From Mesodorylaimus sp. YZB2_4 (taxonomy: Eukaryota > Nematoda > Enoplea > Dorylaimida > Dorylaimidae): a stretch of DNA of 64,000 nt. The number at the start of each line of letters is the position of its first letter. Position 1 is the stretch's first letter. The translations under genes and the position numbers were made by a program. The stretch lies in NCBI GenBank assembly GCA_030248295.1, contig JASANH010000542.1, positions 310,001 to 374,000 on the forward strand, in the 5' to 3' direction. Below the pieces are notes generated by a model. The model did not search any database. It worked only from the letters and a program-made list of their open reading frames with translations, and had not been told where the DNA came from. This document shows positions 11,301 through 21,720 of the stretch, piece by piece.

Positions 11301-14300
11301 TCTCGCTGGTGGCGTGGTGACGAGTAACACCGGGACCGTGTCCAACGATGCCCTATTATCCCACGATTACATGATATCCACTAATTCCACTGCACGTGGC
11401 CATCTGTCAGTCAGCACCGACTATCCAGGCAGCACACCACCCTCCAGTGGGGGATCGTCCAATGGCAGCGCCGGCACAGCCAATGGATTGATCATAAATC
11501 AAGGCCACGAATCCCCCGATGCCAGTAGTGCTGGCAGTGGGAATATGCAAATGTATGTGCACGATGACCGTCGCATGCTCTCCACATCTCGCCTCGAACA
11601 CCCGATGGCCAACGTGACCAGTCGGAGTGGGGGCATGGTGGCTGCCAATGTCGTGGGCAATAGTCTTCGATGTATTCCCGAAGAGAGAGCGGATCATTCA
11701 CGATCGGACGGCAGCACAGCGAGTAGTGGTCGGGCGCAGACTCCGAAAAGCTCCCTAGGCCAGCAGATTAGCAGAAAACCAGTGTACGCATCGGTGGAGA
11801 AAAAAAACAAGTTGTATCAAAGTGGTGAGTCGTGTGCAATGCCCACACTCAATGCGTTGAATAGGGGAGGACTGTCTGGTCAAACAGAAACTTCAGCCGG
11901 GCTGTGGTGGTGTATACTGCACTGCATTTCCACTAAGGCGCTAGAATGAGTCAGATATCCCTATTATGGACCTATCCAAATTGCAACAACCAAAATCATC
12001 TAGATGGAAAATGACTGTGGGGAGTGACTATTGTTACTGCACCCAACAGCTTACGGGCTGGGGCCATTTGGAAAGAAAATTTTTTTCTTCCTTCTGGTTG
12101 ATGTTTCAGCTGCTGGTGCAGTCGCGAGACTTCTGCTTTTTTGCCCCTCCGACTTCGGTCGGTCGCATTCTTTGCCACCCTCCATAGTCACGGGCTGCAC
12201 TGGCTACTCACGATGACGCGTTGGAGTCTCTCTTGGCTACTCAGCTGGCGGTTAGCTTTTCTTGACTAGCAGATTTCCTGAGCATAAGTTATGCCAAGTC
12301 AACTCATTCACAAAGACTTCCATGCCAAATCCTTTCCTGTCCTATAGTACATAGTTCTGTATAATCACGTATGGAACCAGTAGATATCGCAGGGGTGTAA
12401 AGTCCAAGCCACGTCGAAGGAACCTTGGCGAGCGTTCATCTTTGCGCCAACACTTGGAATGAGTCACCTGCAGGACTTTTATGCAACGAGTTCCACGGAT
12501 ATTTGAGTGCTCCTATTTGTTTTTTTTTGAATTTTTTGTGGGTTGGTCCCGCGCCGCCCCAGTTCCCCACGGGACTTCCAACCCGTTTTGCCTATAGCCG
12601 GCCAGCAGTCATGATATGATAAGCGAGGCCGTGAGGTGACCAGCTCTCACGGCAGCGTTCCTCTGCGCGTCTCCACTAGGAGCACCTCCACGCGAGGGCA
12701 TCCTCGACAGGACACCAACTTCCTCGGACGATGGCGGGTGGGCTTTGAACCCTGTTGGTGTTCGACAGCCGAGACTGTCCACTCGTTTGGCTTCCGTCTC
12801 TCCACTTGGAGTACCTCTAGGGTGCCGGGTGAGTCACCCACGGCCTGGCGTGCAAGGTCAGCGAGGGTTTATGGTTCGCAAACCGACCTCCATCACCGGG
12901 GATCGAACCATGGACGAATCCAGCTACTCGCTCCCAATGAGACGAATGCCGAACCGCTGCACCACCGCGGCCGCTGTAAATGCGGGGGTCCCAACAGTTC
13001 CTTAGACCATAATCTTCGACAGCGATTGGCGTACGAGCGGACGCAATGCAGGGCCATACAGTCGTTCATGCAATGCTGGCTAGTAATATTGGCCTGGCAT
13101 TACAAACGCTTGGGCCTCAGCAAGTTCCGACCAGCAGCATGTTCCTTGAATGTTTGAGTTGTAGGACCTGCAAGACCGACTGACTATGCTATTTACTGTG
13201 TGACACAGTGTAAAATGCCAATGAGTGAGGTGTCAGCAGCACTGACTACGGTTTTTAGTGCGCGCATAAATGTTTCAAAATGTTCCAACAAATAAGCCAT
13301 GCGATTGTCTTCGTTGATGCACATCTTTCATGCTCCATTTTCTACAGCCATTGCAAATGGCCATTCCTTGCATGCCGCTAATTGTTAGGTTTACCTGCCA
13401 ACAGCCCCATGCCAGACTGCTTTTTTGCTGCACTGTCCACCACAAAGCACCGTTTTGATTTTGAGAGAACAAAAATCAGCGCGCCGTCATGATTTATCGC
13501 TGATACAGTATTTGTAACACCACAGTGCAAAGTGTACACGTGATATACCCCTTACAGTAACGGACATGGTCACCTTTTGCAGGTCTTTCGTTTTAGATTT
13601 CAATAACACGTCCTCAAATGAGTCGCCTGTGGGCAATCAATCATCATCGACACCCGTCCAAAATGACACTCTGATCAGCCACGTTCGGTCAGTATCAGAA
13701 ATCTATACAGTACCTTCTCACAACGGCAGTGAAGAACAAGACCCCGATGCAGCCTCGATTTCAACCCTGGAAGGAAAGCAGTACTCGCCAACCCAAGAAC
13801 AAATCCGACAAGCCACAATCGTGCGAGCGGATATCCATCACATGGGGTCACCTCATAATCACGCATTATCGCCCCCACCCGTCATCCCATCCCCACCACT
13901 GACCACACCTCCTCCCCCTCCACCACCACCACCACCGCCACCAATCACGAAGAACTATAGTGATGGGCCAGCTCACCACGCTCCACCGCCCCCAAAATCG
14001 AGTGGTTTCATCCCCGCAACGATCGACTGGCAAGTATTTATTCGAGCAGTCGAAAATGATCGATCGCCAATACTAGACGATCGAGATATCGATCGATGGC
14101 GTCGATTGCTGACTGATGACTCGGAAATTCGTTGTCAAATAATAAATGCTAAAACATTGGAAGATTTCGAAAGTATCAGTCACTCGGCCAAGTATGGTCG
14201 CGAATTTTCCCAAGAAAAATGGGCCGTCATTGTTCAGAATCTCGCCCAAGTAGCTTTTATGCGCCGATTAAGTAACATTATCGATACGCAACACGAACAA

Positions 14301-14984
14301 CAGCAGGCGCAAAAACCAGCTAAGCCCAATCAGACTGCGATGAATGTCAAACCATTGGATCCGAGTCAACTGAATTCCAATTACGATATGGGCGAAACTC
14401 TAAGAAACCTACAACAAGGACGTCAAAAAAGACTATTCACGCGCGAGTCATATTATCAAGTCAAACAAGGCATAGCACCGGTGGCAGTGATCGATGATGC
14501 AGAGATGGAGAATGGCGGCCATCTAACTGGACACAATGGCGAATCCAAGGACGACACTGGATCGGACGGTTATACCGACCCCCACCACCCCGCTTCCACT
14601 ACCACAACCATGCTATCGCAAGGATTCAGGGATCGATCGAGTTCGGAAATATTCGAAATGCCGCCCATGCTGACTGTATATTTGGGTGATGTACCTTCTG
14701 AAAAGAATCTCTACGAGGACCAATTTTTGAGTGGCGCCGAGAACACTTATTCCACAGCGTCTAATATCGGCACAGCCACTCCATGCGTACCCAAACCTTA
14801 TCACTATGAGAATAACGGGACTAAAACGGACGAGGATGAGCGTCAGTACCATGTTGGAGGCATGCTCAGTTCGAGCTCGATCATAGAATCGAGTGAACGA
14901 GGGACGACCAATGTCTACGCACCCCCATCCTCGTCCACAATATATGCACCGGACAGCTCGAATGGACGTTGGAAGCCTTATTGA
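8309..14984 (+). CDS. Single-pass membrane protein with ZP-N-like ectodomain and long cytoplasmic tail, 6 exons
   Basis: Exons 8309-8335, 8453-8534, 10440-10621, 10746-10909, 11022-11824 and 13597-14984 give 2646 nt, or 881 aa, with GT-AG junctions and continuous frame. Residues 1-19 form a signal peptide (MWRFLALILILFNDLLICH). Residues 38-150 resemble a ZP-N module: four cysteines in the contexts LEC, ADC, DPC and VQC, then FENVISIKKMPLLI and a C-V-Y end, as in nematode cuticlins. No ZP-C half follows. A transmembrane segment (about 183-207, leucine/cysteine-rich) is followed by KRRKLRVERRKK. The tail of about 670 residues is Ser/Gly/Thr-rich, with a 13-proline run near residue 530 and then a more globular-looking stretch (about 556-645, starting GFIPATIDWQVFIRAV). 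This suggests a surface or cuticle-contact receptor whose tail could bind SH3/EVH1-type partners. That role is inference, and I cannot name an orthologue. Confidence 0.85.
9330..9490 (-). mobile_element. tRNA-derived SINE, family B (degenerate, intronic)
   Basis: Lies in intron 2 of the ZP-N receptor gene. On the minus strand a tRNA-like head (box-B-like sequence at about 9418-9430) is followed by a tail containing CTCGAGTGCGCTGTATAGTG and ending in CATGACATGACAT. The same head and tail recur at 15575-15755. Confidence 0.7.
12540..12978 (-). mobile_element. tRNA-derived SINE, family A (copy in intron 5 of the ZP-N receptor gene)
   Basis: On the minus strand it starts GCGGCCGCGGTGGTGCAGCG, with a pol III box A (TGGTGCAGCGG, 12955-12965) and box B (GGTTCGATCCC, about 12899-12909). 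The body includes GGAGGTCGGTTTGCGAACCA, a GTGAGTCACCC hairpin and TCCTAGTGGAGAC, and it ends near GACTGCTGGCCGGC and an A/T-rich tail. It is closely related to 31955-32300, 34425-34826 and 52325-52600. Confidence 0.85.
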
Positions 14985-15144
14985 CCAAGCATCTGTAAAT
15001 TCCGATTAGCTGCGCGATACGAAGGGTTGCTTTTGCAAACATTCATCTTGCATTTTCGGTATTTAGCTTTATGGCTTTGGTTACTTGGGACAAATTGTAT
15101 GCATATATTTTTGTGTGGAAATTTCAACGCATGGTAAGGATACC

Positions 15145-15150
15145 AATAAA
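15145..15150 (+). terminator. Polyadenylation signal AATAAA
   Basis: Canonical hexamer 160 nt after the stop codon of the ZP-N receptor gene. It is the first AATAAA downstream of that stop. Confidence 0.6.
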
Positions 15151-15569
15151 AAGTGATATTTAGATATTACAGAAAACAAACACGGCAGCGCAGAAAGTTG
15201 CATGTACTATCATTATGTTCTTTTTATTTCAACTGAAAATTCGAAGGGCTTTCTGGAAAAATTTTTCCAAAATGAATGATTTATCGAATTTCAAAATTAT
15301 CTCTGCGCGTGCTGTTTGCGAGCTATTATTGATCCTTATTGACAGCAGTGGCCACGGTTGCACTGGTTCGGCGCTCTCCTCTCTGTACTGCTTGGTAGCG
15401 AGAGACTGGACGTCCCAGATTTCGGACCCAATCATAGTCACAGTCGGGCCCTGCGGGATGAATTCTTGGCAAGGAAGTCAGTTTGTAAAGCCAGCCTCAA
15501 GCAGTACCATCGCGATGCTCCTAGTGAAGAGACGGAAGCCAAACTAGCAGAAGTCTAAGCTGTCGAATA

Positions 15570-15760
15570 CAGACCGGGATCATGTCATGTCATACTTTAT
15601 CCACAGCCAAGCACCATACAGCGCACTCGAGGGCTAAGGAACACATAATTAACAATCATTTTGTACCGAGGCGGGAGTCGAACCCGCTCCTGTAAGTGCG
15701 CACCCAGCGTGAGAGGCAGACGCCTTAACCCGCTGGGCCACGACCCCAGGGTCCATCCCA
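15570..15760 (-). mobile_element. tRNA-derived SINE, family B (well-preserved head)
   Basis: Minus strand: the tRNA-like head begins near 15747 with GGTCGTGGCCCAGCGGG (box A) and has box B GGTTCGACTCC. An extra arm lies between them, as in Ser/Leu-type tRNAs. The tail has CTCGAGTGCGCTGTATGGTG and a (CATGA) repeat at 15580. The head folds like a tRNA but is fused to a SINE tail and repeated in the window, so it is not called a tRNA gene. Confidence 0.8.
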
Positions 15761-16957
15761 GCCCACCCTCCATTCTCAGAGAAAGTCGATGTGCAATCCA
15801 GGATTCCTCCCCAGGAGACGATTCTGGTGAGCACAGAGGGGGAGATACCGTGCGTGCTTGCTTCCAAATAGACTAGCTTACAGGGTTTGACTGCTGGCCG
15901 GCAAGGGGCAAAACTGGGTTTTGATCAAGTGAGGAGAATAAGAAACAAAAAATAGACTAGGAAAATTATTTTTCTGGCTATCACCACTCGGAGTACCATC
16001 AAATTTAACAAAAAGGCAGGGTGAAAAATTTTGCTGTCACTTGGCTCCACTGGCCGCTTATGATTATAAATTACGATGGCGAAGACCTATGTAGATGGCC
16101 ACAGACCATAAAGGAGACCAGGCATACATCTTTGCTGCTACGCCATATGCCTACCGTAAGATACCCAACCACAAGCCTGTTGGCCGCCAGTGTTTGCGCA
16201 GGACATCACTTTATTGCGGACTGTGGAATGTGTTCGTAATTTGTTAACTCTGCCACCACATTTGCACACGCCTGCATTATCAGAGATGCCGCTATTTGAA
16301 CGAAGAGCATAGGTTCTTTGTCCGCGAGACATTCAGTAACAACTTGATAAGAAATCTAAGCGATGTGAAGATGTGAACAGTAGGTGACTTATGTGCTCAT
16401 TATATCGTATACATTCATGTAGTTCACCCTCCCAAGACTCGTTGGGTAGTAGTCCCCCGAAGTATAGTTTCCTCCGGGTGTCTGCGGGTACCTATAGGTA
16501 TCCCCATAGTACCCTACCATGTTGGGTCTTAGTCTTTGGGCAGGGTTAGGAAATTTTCATTGCAGAAGAAGCAACGAAGCTAGGAGCTAAACTCATAAGC
16601 AATCATACGAATGGTGTCCACACTGTGTTTAAGAATAAAAAACATTCAGAAAATACTTACGCCAGAATGGGTTGTTCATTTAAATTTTTCTTCCCCCTCC
16701 CCTATTATTTGAGTATGTACAGTATCCTGGCTCCTCGTAGCTGATATCTGTTCGGACGCGCAGGCAGAAAATTAACAGTATCACAGCAGGGAGGCAACCA
16801 ATTCTGTGTCATGTTTCACAAGGTAACCATTGCGTTGACATCCGCGCATTCGCTGCAAAGCCCTCGTTGGCTTGCAGTGGTGTAAAAAAGCTTCTGAGTG
16901 TTTTCTACAGGTAACGCCAAATACACAAACCATCACACCATGAGGACCTGCAGTTTT
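15760..16957. other. Intergenic with repeat fragments
   Basis: Contains a family-A SINE tail fragment (TTTGACTGCTGGCCGGCAAG at about 15887) and no convincing coding exon. Confidence 0.4.
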
Positions 16958-17012
16958 AACAACATGCTCTAACAAGAAACGCTGACAGTGTTTCTTGTTA
17001 GAGCATGTTGTT
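16958..17012. repeat. Perfect 23-bp inverted repeat (hairpin), 9-nt loop
   Basis: 16958-16980 and 16990-17012 are exact reverse complements with no mismatch, separated by gctgacagt. The stem arm begins AACAACATGCTCTAACAAG. It lies 296 bp downstream of the bHLH stop codon. The origin could be a miRNA-like or siRNA-producing hairpin, or a foldback left by a mobile element. The sequence alone does not decide. Confidence 0.9.
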
Positions 17013-17126
17013 CACTGGAAAGAAGCATGAAGTGCACTGTAAACAAATACTGTGCGTGAAAATGACCTGTCGAAAATCCTTACTTGTCCCTGTGTCAGAC
17101 CCCTTTGAAAACCTGCAGACCTTCTT

Positions 17127-17143
17127 GGGGGGGGGGGGGGGGG
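17127..17143 (+). repeat. Poly-G tract (17 G)
   Basis: Uninterrupted run of 17 G between the hairpin and the bHLH gene. Comparable runs occur at 39285, 52557, 38825 (as C) and 55798 (as C). Confidence 0.9.
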
Positions 17144-17307
17144 AAGAGGATAAAACCCATACCAACAATCATCAATATTAGGGTCAGCAGCCACTCAGTC
17201 AAGTTTGAAATCCTTTGAGGGGCCCCCACTCACATCCCGCAGCATGGACCCAAAATCCCAGAGGCCAGGGCAGCAAGTGAGGATTTACAGAGCATTATCA
17301 TCGGCAT

Positions 17308-18360
17308 TCACCCACACATCTTCCATTGGTGCTGGCGCTGGCAAGCTGCCTGGCGAGTATCAACTAAGAGGTCGTCCATGAACTGTATGTAGCTTATGGC
17401 TAGCCTCAAAGTTTCGATTCGGCTAAGATTCTTCTCGTAGGCAAATGTGGGCACGCGTTTTCTAAGCGAATCGAATGCAGCGTTTAAGTTGAACATGCGT
17501 CGGCGCTCCCGAATATTGGCAGCTTTACGTTGATGTTGGGTGGGTATTCGTCGACGTTGCTTCTTCGCTGGTTTGTGTATTGCGCCGTCCTCATTTTGAA
17601 ATAGGTGGGCAGGGCGACGGCCTGGTTTTCGACGCGGCTCCGTTGCCGGATTGTCTGCCCAATCTGCCATTGAGGGCTGGTAGTCGGTCGAAATGGCACC
17701 ATTTTGAGTTTGATACGTCCATAAAGAATCGGTTGTGGTTGCGTAGTAATACAGGTCTGAACTGTCTGTCGATGCTCCATTGATTACAGCCTGCGGCCGT
17801 CTATTCGCCATTGCATAATCGTAGGTGGGCGGTTGAACCAAGTGATCGATATCCAACGAGGACATCAGCAATGGTCTTCTTGCGGAGTCTAGCCGGGGTT
17901 CATTTTCGATAGGCAAACCATCGAGCGCATTTTGCGGGGCCGAGTGGTCCTCTTCGTATTGACAGGCCACCCTGTCATCCAAGTTATGTGGCCTCCATAG
18001 GCTCAGTGGGGTCGGGATCTCCGGCAGCTCCGATCTGTACTGCGAATAGCCACTGGCATAGCCGTTGTGCATCGGATGTGGACTTTGTACTTGGCCGCAT
18101 GATCCCCACACTTTCGGCTCGTCCACATCCAAATCTCCGTCATCCCGGCCATATGCTGTGTCCTCCGAGCACGAACGTTGAATGTAGGCAAACGGCTGAT
18201 GGTCTTGACTTTGCGATTGGTCCCAAGTTCTCAGATTTGGATCACTATGACAGGACGAAAAGCCTCGTTTTTCTGAATCTTCATTCTCGCAATTTGGAAG
18301 GAGGAAACGACAAAGTTCCGAAATTGGTGGCAATGCTTCCGGTGCCTCGGACGCGTCCAT
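17308..18360 (-). CDS. Fer3: Fer3-like (FERD3L/PTF1A group) bHLH transcription factor
   Basis: Uninterrupted 350-aa frame on the minus strand. The bHLH domain is residues 278-332: basic region [18 protein letters not shown], then [19 protein letters not shown], which matches the Fer3/FERD3L signature (MFNLN and FAYEK...[10 protein letters not shown]) better than PTF1A or Twist. E-box contact residues (N, RERRR) are present. Family members bind CANNTG as heterodimers with E proteins and specify neurons or mesendoderm in other animals. A basic segment [10 protein letters not shown] about 30 residues before the domain looks like an AT-hook or nuclear localisation signal. The N-terminal 270 residues are acidic, Ser/Tyr-rich and probably disordered. 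The start at 18360 is the first ATG; the open frame upstream has none. The gene has no introns, unlike its neighbours. Confidence 0.9.
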   Translation of the reverse strand: MDASEAPEALPPISELCRFLLPNCENEDSEKRGFSSCHSDPNLRTWDQSQSQDHQPFAYIQRSCSEDTAYGRDDGDLDVDEPKVWGSCGQVQSPHPMHNGYASGYSQYRSELPEIPTPLSLWRPHNLDDRVACQYEEDHSAPQNALDGLPIENEPRLDSARRPLLMSSLDIDHLVQPPTYDYAMANRRPQAVINGASTDSSDLYYYATTTDSLWTYQTQNGAISTDYQPSMADWADNPATEPRRKPGRRPAHLFQNEDGAIHKPAKKQRRRIPTQHQRKAANIRERRRMFNLNAAFDSLRKRVPTFAYEKNLSRIETLRLAISYIQFMDDLLVDTRQAACQRQHQWKMCG

Positions 18361-20500
18361 TCGTCCACCTTCGAATAAGTACAGTAGAAATAAAACGAGT
18401 GCTCTTGAAACGGTTCGAGAAGAGAATGAAAGCGAAAGTGGATTTGTGGCGACTAAAAGGCTAGATCTGCGCAAGCTGACGCCAATGTCGTCCCGACGAA
18501 ATGGTTATGGACAGTGTCGTTAGTTGAACCAATTCGTCCCTTCTCTTCATCCTTTCAGAGCCACTAAGTCGGCTCGCTGTATGCGCTTTTCTCAAAATGC
18601 GCTACCTGGTCCTTTTTACCGATTTGTAAACCTAATTGTGATGTGTATGGAAAAAATATTTTATGACCTTTCCACGGAAGCGAGTCGCCAGCCCAGAAAT
18701 GGTCGTTTCTATTTTCTACGGTTTATGCGCCGTGCCGAATTGGCCCTCTTGAAAACGGCTTGGAAAAACGGTATTGTAGCACCGGTTGCACACGCGCCCA
18801 TAAAAGGCTTTACTAAAGGTCATTCGCGGCTGAGTCCCCACCAATTGTTGATGTTTTTCTTAGTCTCGCGGACTGTCAAATGATACTTCCGGTTAGAAAG
18901 GCGGTCTTTAAAAGGCAAAATTGACGTGTGTTCACTTACATTCAAAATGACCGTATGACCTGCTCTGCGTGAGAGAGTGCAAAGGTGACAGTGAAGTCAA
19001 GTGGACATGGTGCGTGGAAATGTGCCTACGCGACTGAAATACTGAATGCAGGATATAGCGATGTGCCCTGACCGCCCCTGGCGCTGGTACAAGTATGGGT
19101 ACTGACTATGAGTTTGTAAGAGGCGCATAGATAAAAGATTAAATGTCGTTTGTGTGCCTTGAGGTTGCGATTGCGTGAGAAAATGTTTGTTGGGGCAGTT
19201 GGGATTTGGGGCTATTTTAGTTGGGGCTAATTTATTATGGCAGCTGGGCTATTTTATTCAGTTGATGGTGTGAAGCTGAGAATTTGAAGCAGTGTTTCGA
19301 TCCAGACGGTCGGCTTCCTGAGTACACTGATTACTAGCCAGCCAGGGTATAGGGACAGGTGTTATGAGGGAAGCTCTTTTTGGGATAGCAGCCTCTATTG
19401 CAGTCAACGATTGCTAAAACATCGGCTGGGCTGGTCAAGATACAAAAACTGTATGCTTTTCAAAAGCCGAAACAGAAATCTGGATTATCACCTAAATACG
19501 TACTCCCTGGACCGAAGAAACTTCTCGTCCCATCTAATCCAAAGAGCCAGGAGGGTTAATCTGGTATAAAGTACCATGCACTTTGTCCGCAATCAGCCTG
19601 GAATCGACGATTTAAGATTGCTTTGGTCTGATATATGTCTGATGTACTGTACCTTGCTTCATACTCTCGGATCTCCTTTCATTGTCACGTCTTAACTTTA
19701 CTGTACATAATATATGCCCCACATTTCGGATCTCAGTTGCGTTTCGCCGAGAAAAAAATCAGAAAGATCACGGGTGCTGGCAAGTGTGCTACTACATAGA
19801 TGACAGAAAAGGTACGCTATCATGGGCATTCAGCTCTAACGAGAAAACTGTAATTCCCTTCCACATTTTCCTAGCGCTTATTGTTAGTCCCTCCTTGGCA
19901 CAGGGTCTGCCTTCCCGCATTTTCCCTCCTTTTTCACCAGTCTGTTGCGTCTCGTATTCAGGTTCACTTCCCTCATGTTTTCTAACAAGAGATATGCACA
20001 TCGCTAAAAGTTTTTTAAAGGATCGAGACAAGTGCTAAAACGTAGGCTGTGAAAAGAAAAAAATCTGTTTTTTAAAGTTTTAGCTGCACCTGAGCGAGTG
20101 GTCAAGAATGGCGCGCGATTGAAAAATGACCGCAACTTGAATACTGTAGGGACTTGTTTGTTTGATTAAGTGTACCTGATTGTCTTACCTGGCATGCTGA
20201 CGTGTGCAGAAGAGCAAACAGCAAGAGAGCAACGTGGACTGCAGATCGATTTCTCGGCTGTATGAAAAGTCGGTCTGTCCCGTTCGTACAGAAAGAATTT
20301 TTCATTATATGAACAGATATTTAGCCGCTCGAAAGGTAAGAAGTTTATCGCAAATATTTAAAGAATTTCGATGTAGACTGGTAGAATGTTGGAGCTGGAG
20401 AGTCGAGTCCTATGTATTTGTTTTAGTTTCAGGTCGAAGCGGCCTGTGTTTCAATTTCAAGCGTTCTGATTTTGGGTGAAAAGCCTGCAAGAAGAGGTGA
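18361..20500. other. Upstream region of the bHLH gene, no gene seen
   Basis: No ATG-initiated frame with splice or composition support on either strand. A 119-codon frame at 18524-18883 lacks an ATG start. The region presumably contains bHLH promoter sequence, but no single site can be called. Confidence 0.4.
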
Positions 20501-20590
20501 GAATTGTTTAAGATTAATTTTAGTGAAGCATCTGTGAACCGATATCGCAATCTCCTGATCGATATCTTGATCACTAGAGTAATTTCTAAG

Positions 20591-20758
20591 CACCAGATCG
20601 ATATCCTGATCACCAGATCGATATCCTGATCACCAGATCGATATCCTGATCACCAGATCGATATCCTGATCACCAGATCGATATCCTGATCACCAGATCG
20701 ATATCCTGATCACCAGATCGATATCCTGATCACCAGATCGATATCCTGATCACCAGAT
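20591..20758. repeat. 20-bp tandem minisatellite, about 8.4 copies
   Basis: The unit CACCAGATCGATATCCTGAT repeats exactly from 20591 with no spacer. The unit carries ATCGAT, GATATC and TGATCA palindromes, like the 38-bp array at 3994. The perfect identity of the copies points to recent expansion. Confidence 0.95.
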
Positions 20759-21720
20759 TAAAATCAGCTTCATCTTGTCTCAGCCTGTTTTATCACTTGT
20801 CTCGATGCTTTCAAAAAGTTTTAAAGATGTTCATATCCATTGTAAGCGTGACCATCCATCGTCTCTTTGGTCTGCCGAGCGACCATCTGGGACCATCTTC
20901 CATCGCTTTGCGGGCTACTGAACCTGGGTCTCTGCGCATCACATGCCCATGATTCACGACCGGATCAGATGGAGGTTTGTCGGATAGGATGAGTTTCAGA
21001 TCGGATCATGTGAAATACTTGTAATTTTCTTAACAATCAACAACGCATCAACTTTTTCCGGAAGGCCTCTTCCCATGATACAACAGTACTGATTATCATG
21101 GTGCCATGGCACAAGCCACGCCTTCGGAAAGCTATGCCACACAGCTCATCATGGATCACTGAACACTTTACAACCTGATACAGTATAGTAAAGCAGATAC
21201 ATGCTGCTCATAAATGACTGCTGAGACAGTCACACATTTTTTGTACGCCAGGACAAAGATATTAGGTGTGTGGACATTTTAACGAGGACGTGAAAAAAAG
21301 TTGGCAATTACGCAGATGACACTTACTTGCTGACTGGATGTTCGAAATCGATAGAACGAATTTTGCATGTCTACGATATGCATATAGGAGCGTCAGGTGC
21401 AACACTGAAATGACCAAAGACCGAAATCCTGCTGATTGGGATCATCAACAGGCGTGGGTCAGAAAAGGAGCTAAGGCATTTTGTGGTTGATGGTCTCTGG
21501 TCTCAAATAATAGTAGCGGCAAGATAGCATGTAACTCTATTTGTGAGCAGGAATAAGGAGGCATCAATGAAAAATATTGATGTCATCTCATTCATCACAT
21601 CTCATTTATTAGTTAGTTGCTTGCATGCATTCTTCTAAACACCATTGCCTCGGTACTTAGGATCGGATAACCGAACAGAGGGGTCCGATCCGATCTGGCC
21701 GTGACCCATGACGCACCGTC
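20759..21720. repeat. Dispersed GATC-rich repeat family (copy 2)
   Basis: Shares ordered blocks with 4195-4400 (see that entry). It ends at about 21640-21716 with GGTCCGATCCGATCTGGCCG, which resembles 46600-46630. Together with the minisatellite it probably forms one repetitive element of about 1.2 kb. No protein-coding capacity is visible. Confidence 0.55.

Noticed and set aside
15660-15750. tRNA gene
   Set aside because: The boxes and fold are tRNA-like, but the sequence is fused to a repeated tail present elsewhere in the window, so it is a SINE head.
18524-18883. 119-codon plus-strand frame upstream of the bHLH gene
   Set aside because: It starts at TTG, lies in the likely bHLH promoter, and has no recognisable domain or partner exon.
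20591-20758. Regular short repeats resembling a CRISPR array
   Set aside because: Units are contiguous with no unique spacers, and the surrounding genome is eukaryotic.
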